Origin: Phallusia fumigata | Taxonomy: Eukaryota; Chordata; Ascidiacea; Phlebobranchia; Ascidiidae | Assembly: GCA_008931825.1 (NCBI GenBank) | Contig: QXVZ01022735.1 | Span: forward strand, 1 to 29,776 | Direction of reading: 5' to 3' | Length of the DNA: 29,776 nt | Shown here: piece by piece, positions 1 to 12,000 of the stretch | How positions within the stretch are numbered: position 1 is the first letter of the stretch | Layout of the letters: every line of letters starts with the position of its first letter | Position numbers and translations under genes: made by a program | Notes under the pieces: generated by a model | The model's input: the letters and a program-made list of their open reading frames with translations, nothing else | What the model was told of the DNA's origin: nothing | The model's database searches: none

Positions 1-3000
1 CTATAATCTTTTGTGCGTCATAAACTGTTTTGTTTTTAAAGCATGTTACTATTGCGCTAATGGGGAGGTTTTTGATCAGTGCATTTTTATACCTGAAGGA
101 GACTGGCTTGCACAGTCATAGCCATTCGGTGTCAAAAGTACTTCGGTTCCGCTGTTGGGGATATTGCTGGAGTTTGCAAGGATGAAGTTGGTTGGACCAG
201 CATGCAAAGAACTTGTTCCGGCAGTGCTACAAGAAAGAGACAAAGGTCAAAAGGAAAAATGGAAAACTGTTGGACAGAAAAGTAAGTACAGTTACATTAA
301 GATTTTTGTGAAAGTAAGTTTACTGAAAATGGCCTGTAAGCTGATGATAATAATTAAAAAAAAAGTTTATAATGTATAGACTGCACAGGATCTCATGGTT
401 TAAAGAAAGATTTGTAGAGTGGGTTTTGATTAATGGCCGACAGGGGAGCCGTATTGTCTTTTTTCAACTCCTATATTCCATGTAAACTAGAAAAGATGCT
501 TAAAGCTGTGGTGCTATACATACCTGCAGTACGAATATGAAGATACAGAAAGTGGTTCTGTATCTGCTTTCGACTCCTGAAATTGTGAAAGGTTTGGCGA
601 GAGATCGTCGAACACTATTTGTGTGGACTGAGACACGCTAGTGTTAACATCCCCTGTTTTGCTATTGTCCTTTGGTGCTACGAAGGCATTTCGCGCCTTT
701 TTTGGGCTGAGTTCATCAGCTGTTGATTGTGTTGAGGTAAAAAGAGCCAGTGATGTCGGGCTGCACAACAGTTTGCTGTCTGTAGCTGTCGTGTTCGGTG
801 CGGAACAACTCTTAATTCTTGATGTTTCTTCGTTGGACATGGCGCAATAGGAGCGTTTGTTTGGGGATATCGATTTGTAAAACCCTAAAAACATTGGTTG
901 ATGTGAAAGTGTGTCTTGCTTATCGAACCACAGAAAATGGTGTTTTGCCCGAATGCCAAACTTTCTAAAAGCGCGGTATACACAGAAAACTAACCAATAT
1001 CTAAGACGAAGCGTATGTTAACATCCTGTATAGGAAACAATCTTGAACTACCGTACACCAGTTAAAGGAAATGTACATTTTCTCTTTGACATGTGTAACT
1101 GTCGAAAGTCTGAAAATCAAGCCGAAAATTCCCTTACCAGGTGGGTTAGCTGGAAAGCCTTCGTCTTGGTTGACGTTTGGGTATGGGTATGCTGCTTGGC
1201 CATTCCTTGTTGTCGCATTACTTAGATATGCGAAGGTGGAACCATTGTGGTAAACGTAGCCACTAGAAAATTTAATCACAATCTCATGTTAAACTTACTA
1301 AACTTTCAAAAAAGGAAACGAATTGGTTAAAGGGCGCAGTCTAGTGATAAAATAACCTAAACATGACCATGTCTTACCTTCGATTTGGCGAGGTGTACGT
1401 TTGATCATATTGTGGCGTGTATGTGAGTTGGTCCTAAAATATTTAAAAGACTGTTCTGTAACGGTTTCAAATTAAACTGGTTTTGGGTGACTGACTAAAA
1501 TTATAGTCATCTGAAAGTTAATGTAACACTTAATTATTGTTGCGATTTAATCCGTGCGTCATTTAATTGTTGCAAATTTCTGGAATGTAAAATAAACACA
1601 ATTAGAATACGAACCTGGGGCGTATCGGTAAGCACAAATGGCTCAGTTGGTTCAAAATAGAATTGGGAATTTTGCTGCGAATACTGCGATTCACATATTT
1701 CTGTCAATTCTGCAAAAATGGATTAGGATTTTTAACAAATAGATTATTAAAATTTTTTTGATACCTATACCAGAAAAATAATTACCAAAAAATGTTAGGT
1801 ATGACACGTACAAGTACAATATTTTAAGAGTAATTAAGGTCCTACCTAGCTCGAAGCATTTTTCAAACTTTCTCAATAAAACTCGTTTAAAAGCAAGGTA
1901 AAAATGAAACAAGCTTAAAGATTTTATGCTGAACGAATGTGTCTAATAGGTTTGGGTTGTTTTTATCGCGATTGACAGCACAAACCTCAGTTTGCCTCAT
2001 AACATTACTTTACAAAATGTGTTAAACATGTCCACGTTAGGACGCGATTCGTTTTTCTTACTGATTGAATTTTCGTAGAGGTTTTGGAACGCAGGCCCCG
2101 CTTGAGTGTTGCCATACGTGAAAGGTTCATCCCATATAGCTCGACCTTCCAGTCCTTCTGGACACGAGAAGTCGCTGTTGGGTGACGTCATAGCACGGGA
2201 GGAGCAGCCTTGCTGCATAGCGCCACTTTGTGGTTGAGTTTTCGTTTGTTCTGCAATTTAGTAAAAAAATGTTTTTCTGGGCGCGTGGTGTTCTAAAAAG
2301 TACCGGGCAAGACATGTGTGAGTTTGCTGTCAACGTGGTTTAGTTTATGGAGTGTACGTTTGGTTTTGTGAGCAATATCAGCAAATACACTGGCAAATAA
2401 CAGTTACATTATGTGTAAACCCGTACAAACAATTTTTATTGGCATTTTTATTTTAAAGTGCACTTTTGAAGTCCGATGATCCCTTTGACTTTTAAGACGA
2501 CCATGATATGCGACGCGTTGTATGTGGAATTAGACCTAGACTTACTGATATTCTTTGAAACCATATTTCGGAGCTCCTGCTTTTTTTCATTGTTGAACTG
2601 GGTCTCGATGGCAAACCAAATATATTCGTCCATCATCATGCGAAGGTAGTGAAACGAATCTGACGTGTTAAAGATTTTAATCATACGGTTTATTAGAAGG
2701 CACTTTTTTTACTTACTGATGCTGTTGGCGTTGTTGATCGTAAGGTTGTGCATAATCCTGGCTTCAAAAAACGACCATTTCAGAAGAAAGTCATGTGCAC
2801 GTTTTTTCATGGATCTTCCATTTTGTTTGCTGGGCTTTATTACCTGGTGACAGAAAAATGTCTATAAGACCCCGTGTCAGTGAAAAGCAGTGAAAATAGG
2901 AATAACCTTAACAGTTATATACCGCAGCTGTTAGATTGCACTTCACTTTGTTACAAGGCGTATGGTTTTTGCACTTACTTTTTGATCGACCACTGTGTCT

Positions 3001-6000
3001 AACCATTCGACGAACGTATCCACACCAGCTTGTTTGTTGATCAAGTCTTTTAGCTGGCAAAGATCTGCAGAAAAAAATGGGTAAAACCTCACCAATAGGG
3101 CCCGTGCGCATACGAGGATCCTAGAGCTATAGCGGCTGCTACGAGAGTCCGCCAGCTTTGTTTAATGTTTCAAGCAATTGTTTGTGTCAAACATATTTTG
3201 GGGTCCAATTTTGGGTGTTGCGAGGCCAGGCAAGTTTGTAGAGTTTGAAACTTAAATTAAAAATGAAAGAATACGTAGAAAAGGCGAATAAACAGGACTC
3301 TTGTGGTGGCCCGTTCTAACATTCTTGTCTGGTCTGTTTAATATGTCTGTCAAGTAATGTAAAGTTGACCTAACCTGCAATCCCTGAAAAACTTAGTACA
3401 TAGTTGTAAATATCTTACGTTCTGAGTTGAAATCTGTGTCCTGGTCTTCACTCCCAACGTTTGGATAAAACGACTGGGCAACGATGCTTCGCAGGTCGAC
3501 TTTTGCAAAGTCTCGGATCATTTCCGAGATAAGTTGCGGATTGGCAACCACCGAACGAACCGTCTGTGATATATGTACTTTGTTAAAATGAGGCAAATCC
3601 GTCTTTGTTTGCGGTAAAGTGCCCACCAGCAACTTGAGTCAGTCAAAGTTAAGGTTTTCAAACGACTTGACTTGTCACTGCTGGTAAACACTGAAGTTGT
3701 GAACGTCGTGGTGCAGTAAAACGCGTGAGGAATTAAGGATCTTGTAAACAGTTTAATTTGCCCAAACACAGTGTTTTTCTTCGATGTTGTTTGGAAGTAT
3801 ATCGATTATTGCACTTCTAGATCCATAAATCACTAAGATGTCCTAATTACTTGAACGTGAATCGTTTCGGGCGAACGTTTGCTGTGGGTTTAGTAGTCAT
3901 GTTTAAATATGTCGATATAACGTTATAAATACCGGCTATGGATGTAGCCAAGCACGTTTGTTTAAGAGTATTTCGTGGAAATTTGAGATGTGGTATTTTT
4001 GCAACAATTTAGGTCAGTTTATTTATGTCAAAGGTTCCTTCAAATAAACCCATCTTGACTTGAGCATTTTACTCCTGGACAGATCCGATTGAAACCCATT
4101 CTGGTGCACTTATTATGCTCTTATTAAACCAAATATCAATTAATATTCACATTTGTGGACAAAAAAGCGTATTAAAAATACAAATTTGTTGGTTTGCTTT
4201 TGGTAAGCCTATCCAAACCTTTTCATTTTATTTGCAATAATGAGCGCAGTCGAAATGATTGAAACATAATTACCGCCCTATGTTGTTCCAAACAATACAC
4301 TTTCCCACCTGAGGTTAAAATCAAACTTCAAGGTGTGACAGTATGTCATACTAAACAAACATCGTATACTTGTTCATGGAATTGTAGCTACCACCTCGGC
4401 CGAGCAGTTTTGCCAGTCTAAAGGCCGCTTTTGCGTTTGCCTTGAGTCTTGGGCAAATACGTAAACGCGGCCGTGGATTCCCACAACGCAGAATTCGCAA
4501 TTAATTCGGGTTAATTGCGCACAAACGCCGTGCTACTGACAAGGTGAGTAAAGGTTTGTTGTTCGATGCTATAACTCTCTTGTCGCCGCATGTGGTTAGC
4601 GCTCAGCACGCGGGGAAATAAACATATACTTACTTTGGACAAATTAACAAATGTCGTCTGGCGGACTATAGACTGCGCGAAGCGTTGGGCGATGTCAACC
4701 CTCTTTCCCACGAGCGGTTCTGGCACACCGACGCTCGCCGCCTTCACCCAATCCTCCCATTGTTTGCCAATATTGCGTACGTCAAATAGCTGCCTGAAAC
4801 GGCAAGAAAGTTAGTGCCGAAAAGTGCCACAAACAACTGTTGTCGGCAACAATAATAGCCGCCAGTCTGTTTGTCCACAGAGCCAGCGTCGGCGTCACCA
4901 GGTCGCCATAAATGGCCGCGGGTTTCTTTGATGTCCAATACCTTGCACAATAAAGTGTGTTTCGGTGACAAATTAAACTACGTAAACCAACAGTTTAAAT
5001 CACCATGAAACGTTTGCGAGACAAAGTTATGCGTGGTGCTGGCGACTTTTATTAAATATGACTGTTATTTGATGCTAATGAACGATCGCAATACACTGTC
5101 AACTGATAGATACTTACATTTCGGTCAAGTTTTCGCATGGGGTAGGAAGCAAAATGTCAATTAGAGTCTGCAAAAGATAAACGGATTGTGAAACACTTTT
5201 TACACACCACATTTTACCGGCGTTCAATTTGCGGTACGTGATTTTGACTTTTTCAAATACACGTACATTAAATTTTTGTTAGTTGTGACTTTTTATGTTA
5301 AATATTGAGGACGAAACAAAATTGCAGTTTCATTTTTAAGAGAGTCAGGATATTGGGCTCAGCGACCATAAACATATTTTAGTAATTTACAAAGGTCTTA
5401 CAAATCTTAGCTTTAGCTTCACAGTGTTTTTGAAATTTGAACTTAGAAACTACGTTATGTAAACTTTTAATCTTGCCCGGTGGTATTCAACCTTCCTTTG
5501 CATCGCTCCCGTAAAAATGCAAAACGCTTCTAACCTCCCCCAACTTTTAGGACTCGGGGATAATGGTTCCCCCCCTCTTTGTCACAAACGTGTTCCAATA
5601 ACCCAGAAACACCGGAAGAATAAAATGATATAATCGCTAAATGTGAAGAAAACAGACAAAAATAGTGTTTCCGTGCCGCGAAAGCGGAGATGATGTCAGT
5701 ATTGGAGTTACTTTTTATCTTTCCGGACAGGGGACTAATTTCAAACAGAATCGACTCATTTTCACCTCCCTTAACACCCTTATGAAAACAAGAGACCACT
5801 TATGTGGTGTTAGGAAGGCCAAGCGCAGAATCTTAGACCCGTCGCAAAATCTAACGTCGCAGTGCAATTGCTGGGGAAGTAGAAACACATTGTCCCTAAA
5901 GAATCTTTACATGTTTTTGTTGACTCCATTTTGGCTTAAAATTCATCTCCCGATTAAAAAAATCGTTTCTTAAATAAGCCAAGTGTCTCAAGTTGAGAAT

Positions 6001-9000
6001 TACTTATCTTGCCTCACCTCGCACAGCAGGGAGTCGTAAAGACAAATAATATCCACAACTATAGGCACAGTAAGGCAAGGTAAATATTGCGGCGGAAAGT
6101 CGTTCCAGCATCGTAAGATCAACCCATGAACCTGCAAAACATTAACACGCGTGAATATAAATGTTGAAATACGTTGGTTTGTTGAGTTTGGCACAATAAT
6201 TCTTTGGTGTGTAATTTAACTTTTTTAATAGGTTTTAAGGGTGCTGGTTTAAATTTTATTGTAAAGTTGTTCTATAATTCTAAGAAATATCACCCAAATA
6301 ACCTTTTTTTAATTTGTGAGCTGTTGAAATTTTCTCATAAAGTTATTCTATAATTTTAGTGTAGCCCAAAAGTGTAACCAAAATTATCGTTTTTTTTTGT
6401 GAGAACTTCTACATTGAGGTTTATTATTGAAGCGTTATCAAACTTACGATGTCTTTCTGAATTTTTGCCTGAGTTTTCAAAATCGCAATGACTTAAATAC
6501 TTATCCATAAAAACCGTTAAAATCAGCATACCGATGCCGAATGATTTACCGTCTCTAAAGGCTGACTGACGGCTGATCCGAGCACGGTCTGACAGAAGGA
6601 TTTGTAGAATGTAGCAATGCTCTGGATCTGAACAAATAATATCGGTATTGTCCATCGATTTTATCGTTTGTAGCAAGCAAATCAAAAAACCCAGGCTATG
6701 TTCGGTTAGTCTTGTACGATTTCTATATTGCATCAAACATGTTGTTGATTTGTTTTGTAAATCAATTAACACTGATTTAAAAAAAAACAAACTACAAAGT
6801 GATTTTGATTTAAGTCTCGAAAAAAGCATGTCAACAAACGATATTTTTCAATAAATCGATACCACTGGGCCTATATATAAAAAAATGGAATAATTAATCT
6901 AACGTCGTCANAAGTGATTTTGATTTAAGTCTCGAAAAAAGCATGTCAACAAACGATATTTTTCAATAAATCGATACCACTGGGCCTATACATAAAAATG
7001 GAATAATTAATCTAACGTCGTCACGAGTCAATCCATTTCCGACATCTTGACAGAGCAACGTGATATCTGGGAAATCTTCGCCGAAACTTTTTACCAAATC
7101 TTCACCGAACGTTGTGTCGTGTTTCACGGACACCTAAAAGAAAAAGATTGCATAAAGTGGATGGTAACAAATTGTCATGCAGAATAGGACAGATTTGCAG
7201 ATAGATATAGTGGTAGTCATTAAAATCTGTGGCGGGTTATTTTGCACACATATTTGAGAAGATCTTGTCACAAGTAAACTGTTTTTGACTTTGCTTCCTA
7301 ATTAAAATGAAATGAGATTTTCTGATGTCTGACAATAGGTTAGTACTGAACAAATGTTTCGTTCATTGGGTCGCATAATTATTTAAAAAAAATTTTTGTT
7401 CAGCCGTTGTAAAACCTCGCAAAATACTCGTTTTATGTCAAATAACTTGTAATTTTGTTGATATTTTGCCGACCAGAACGAGCAACGAAGCGGAATCGTT
7501 GCAAGCGCATGAGTTTGTCGGCTAATGAACTTAAACAGCGTCACTCACAGTTTCCTCGTTCCTTCCTTTCGGCGAAAACCTAAATGACAAAACAAAATTG
7601 CTTCGTAAAATACGATAAAGTTTTTGGAAGATGAAACCAAACTAACCGTACCTTGTCAAGCCCTTCCCTGCGAAAACGGAGTTGTAATATATACTGCTTT
7701 CCCTGATTCCAATGCCGTAGTAATGATACCTGGGAAATACACATTTGTTACAACCCGTCATTGGTGGCTGTAAGGATTTAAGTTTTCTCATTATTTCGGA
7801 CTCTGCTAAAGTTTGGCAATCTTTTGTAACCTAAAAATATGGTAAATTCCTTGCTAAACTTTGTTGCTACAAACTCTTTTGGGTTTTGTTCAATTGAAGT
7901 TTGACTAAACAGAGTGTGAATTTCCATAGAATTTTATAGGTGATAATAATAAAAAATCTAGATCGTATTTTGCCACGTGATTTTAAACCAGTGTTTCATT
8001 AGTGTTGAACCCTAAAAAATATCTGACACTCTCCAACTTGTAGTTAAATGATTGGTGTACCATTATACTTTTCAAAGCCGTCATTTTGAATTTGATATTA
8101 AACGCGTTCGTAAATTTGTTTTTCCTGGTTTTGCAAAGATAACATCGTGACTGGCTTGGCAGGTGCTAGAGAAAGACATAGGTTTTTTTTCAAATTGGCG
8201 ATGTTTGCGGTCTGGAACGGTGGTTCTTAAATTTTTTTGAGTATCGGAGCAAGATTTGAAACCTCAAGATTGTGTGCATGTCAACAATTTCACGAGGTAA
8301 CAACGGGAAAAAAACGTTTATTGCTGCGTTTTTGTGTTAATTGACATCGTGAGTAGAAACAAAAAATGTCGGAACATATTTTTTTAGCATGAACAAACTA
8401 ATCGTGTGACAAGTTTTTTTGCCTTTTTCGGTTCTTAAATAATTAGCATTTAAAAAAATAGTGACCTGAACTCAGCCAATTTTGCACACATTTTTCTGGG
8501 CCGTTGCTAAAGCTAGTTAAGTAGCCCCGGTCTAAAGTAACGCCTTTACAGATTTGAACTAAAGAGGGCAAAATCAAACGAGACGCAACTTTAAGAGTTA
8601 CAACTTAACACACATTCGCCATTCCAAGTTATCACTCCCAGAAACCCCTCGCCACACGAAATGCCACCGCACGTAGATCGCGTATTTGTTTAGATTAATT
8701 GGAAAGTGCGTCCAAATAGTGCCTCATCATCGCTGTTTTGATGCAGCGTACCTTATTTACGAGCATGTAAATATCGAGCACGGTGCCCTGCTTGATCAAA
8801 GAGATCAGCACTGAGATCAATCACTAATTGCCGAACTCATATTCGCGCATATTCAAACACGCCCTCTAACCCTCGACGGTTTGTTTCGAGATTCAGGGTC
8901 GAATTAAGGAATTTTGTAAGGGGGATTGTTCCTTTAATTTACGAAATAGAATAATAAGGTGGGTAAGAGACAAAATACTTTTGTTGCAGAATTTCGAGAC

Positions 9001-12000
9001 CAATCATGTTATTGTGCTGTGTGAATATTCTTTGTGTTTGTTTACTGTATGTTTCTAACCGCAAATTAGATTTTCGCATCCCCAGATTAGGAACCCAAAG
9101 CCCTATTTTGATTTCTACCTACTATTTGCGAACATGAAGGCTATATCAAGTTGGTCCCAACTGTGAAAAAGGAGGTTAGAGTATATAAAAGTTTGCTACA
9201 AAACTTTGCACCCTAAAGGAAGTCGTAAAGAAATAAGTAGCAAGAGACAAAAGTGAAATAAAAACCAATAATTTTGTTTTTCATTATTTCTGCTTACTTT
9301 GCACAAGACTTGCATATTCGTTTTTTGGGGTTGCCAAGGGTATCAACCTTCTCTGCCATCTCTATAGTAACCGTTAACCCCTAAACGAACTCGCGCCCCT
9401 TGATTATGGCGTGGAAAGTGTGATTTATATTCCGAGTGGGTTAGAAGTGATGTTCCGAATACCGTGCCAGCGCTATTGACAGAGCGGCGTTTTTTAATAT
9501 GTCCCGTGCTTTTCCATTTAAACTTCCCCGGCAAATTTAGCAATTTCGGGGTGCTGAGCTGAACTGTACACAAACGAGGTTTTAATTAGCCCCGCGCGAG
9601 ATCTGTTGAAATTGGATTGGTGCGATGGAATCTGTTTCCGCGAAGTGCGACTCTAATTTTCTTTGCATGACAACTTGCTACTGATTCGGTAGCTGCGATG
9701 CGGCGTCGGCACGCGCCAGTCAGCACTTAATTTTCCTCCCGAACTTTGCACTTACTTCGAGTGACCACGTGTTCCCAATCTCCGCGTTGTGATGTCTGGA
9801 AATTTTCGCCGGATCGTCTGCAGTAAAAGAAGTTTAAAGGGAAGGTCAAAAGGTTTTTTTCGGCCCCACGTGGGTAAACCTTTTCAAATCCACGTGGCTA
9901 CGGATTATACAAACGCGCGGTTGCGAAATAACTTGATGTAAATTTGAGAAAGCCAATCTACAACGGTTTTGCAAGGACTTTTTTAACACTTTGAATTCTG
10001 AGAACTTTGTTAATTTCTAAGACTTTTAGTTGAGCGAATGTGAGTGAAAAATACGTTTTCGCAAATTGTGCTTGTTTGTAACGTGCCGTTTTTTAAAATT
10101 GTTTTAAGATCCGTTTGCAAAATATGACGTAATTTAAACGAATTTCGTTCTTTAGTTTATTCTCTGGTTGACAATGGCAACATTTAAATAATCACAAAAT
10201 ATTACTTTTAAACGTGTAAAAAAGGAGTATGACTTTACAGTGCTGCACAATACAAAATTTTTCGACATATGGAAGCCAATAAAAAAGTTTAATACGATTT
10301 GCTTAAAATTATCACTAGTTTAAGTTATTTTGTGCTGGTTATGACAGCTAATGTTGAAACGATTGCGATAATCCAACATCGATCCGTTTAAANNNNNNNN
10401 NNNNNNNNNNNNNNNNNNNNNNNNNNNNNNNNNNNNNNNNNNNNNNNNNNNNNNNNNNNNNNNNNNNNNNNNNNNNNNNNNNNNNNNNNNNNNNNNNNNN
10501 AGTTTTACACACCTGGAAATGTGAAGCCTTGTCCAAACGACGTTTTTTCCGTTGTTTTGTAGTTTGTGTCGTTTATCGGGGTGTAGCGGGAAGTGTAACT
10601 GGTGAAGTCTTTCGTACAGAACAGTGCTTGGTGTTTGACTAGTGGTAAACGTGCTTGCAATACCATACTACTCTTCTGTCGGGCTGAGCTGCCCAGAGGT
10701 TGTCAACTGAAAAATTTTGACTCGTGTAATTCGTTTTTAATCTTCGGCTGGCGAGATACAGCCTTGTGATTTGGTTATATTAATAGCGAGTCAGTACCTA
10801 CACCCCAGTTTTGCTGAGTTTTTTGATGTTTTAAAGCTTACTGATAAATCTGTTTGACCTGTTTTTATCGACAAAATATCTTCTCTCGTATATACCTGTG
10901 TAGTTGCAGCGCGTTTGAACAGAATGAAATTGTAAATACAAAATTCCATAAATTGTGTATTTTACTGTTGGATAACTTTCACTCTACTAAGGATTTTAAT
11001 TCTGCCAACTACAAACAACAAGCCTTCTTTGCTTCATCGAAAATTACCGCCGCTGTCAATGTCTAAAAAAACTTAAGCTCAGTGAAAATGGTCGCCAAAT
11101 TTCCACGTCTACCCTTTGTTTATTCGAGTCTAAACCTTGAGGAACCTGATTCCTCTTTCCCTTCCAGACCCAGCGCGTCTATCGGGAATATTTGCGAAGC
11201 CGTCAATTATATACGCGCCANAGAAGTGATGTTCCGAATACCGTGCCAGCGCTATTGACAGAGCGGCGTTTTTTAATATGTCCCGTGCTTTTCCATTTAA
11301 ACTTCCCCGGCAAATTTAGCAATTTCGGGGTGCTGAGCTGAACTGTACACAAACGAGGTTTTAATTAGCCCCGCGCGAGATCTGTTGAAATTGGATTGGT
11401 GCGATGGAATCTGTTTCCGCGAAGTGCGACTCTAATTTTCTTTGCATGACAACTTGCTACTGATTCGGTAGCTGCGATGCGGCGTCGGCACGCGCCAGTC
11501 AGCACTTAATTTTCCTCCCGAACTTTGCACTTACTTCGAGTGACCACGTGTTCCCAATCTCCGCGTTGTGATGTCTGGAAATTTTCGCCGGATCGTCTGC
11601 AGTAAAAGAAGTTTAAAGGGAAGGTCAAAAGGTTTTTTCGGCCCCACGTGGGTAAACCTTTTCAAATCCACGTGGCTACGGATTATACAAACGCGCGGTT
11701 GCGAAATAACTTGATGTAAATTTGAGAAAGCCAATCTACAACGGTTTTGCAAGGACTTTTTTAACACTTTGAATTCTGAGAACTTTGTTAATTTCTAAGA
11801 CTTTTAGTTGAGCGAATGTGAGTGAAAAATACGTTTTCGCAAATTGTGCTTGTTTGTAATGTGCCGTTTTTAAAATTGTTTTAAGATCCGTTTGCAAAAT
11901 ATGACGTAATTTAAACGAATTTCGTTCTTTAGTTTATTCTCTGGTTGACAATGGCAACATTTAAATAATCACAAAATATTACTTTTAAACGTGTAAAAAA

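Noticed and set aside
155..379. 74-codon open frame on the plus strand with a GTAAGT donor inside
   Set aside because: It is the antisense shadow of RFX exon 20, whose phases and stronger splice sites on the minus strand explain the openness.
1640..1656. ATGGCTCAGTTGGTTC, which looks like a tRNA A box
   Set aside because: No B box at proper distance and no cloverleaf; the bases are better explained by the tentative RFX exon 17 on the other strand.
5665..5973. 102-codon plus-strand frame in an RFX intron
   Set aside because: No family resemblance and no splice context, and the composition is that of the surrounding intron.
6356..6829. 157-codon open frame, minus strand, the longest in the RFX intron region besides true exons
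   Set aside because: It overlaps RFX exon 8 in a different frame, has low-complexity Asn/Lys/Phe content in the rest and ignores the clear splice sites at 6627 and 6550.
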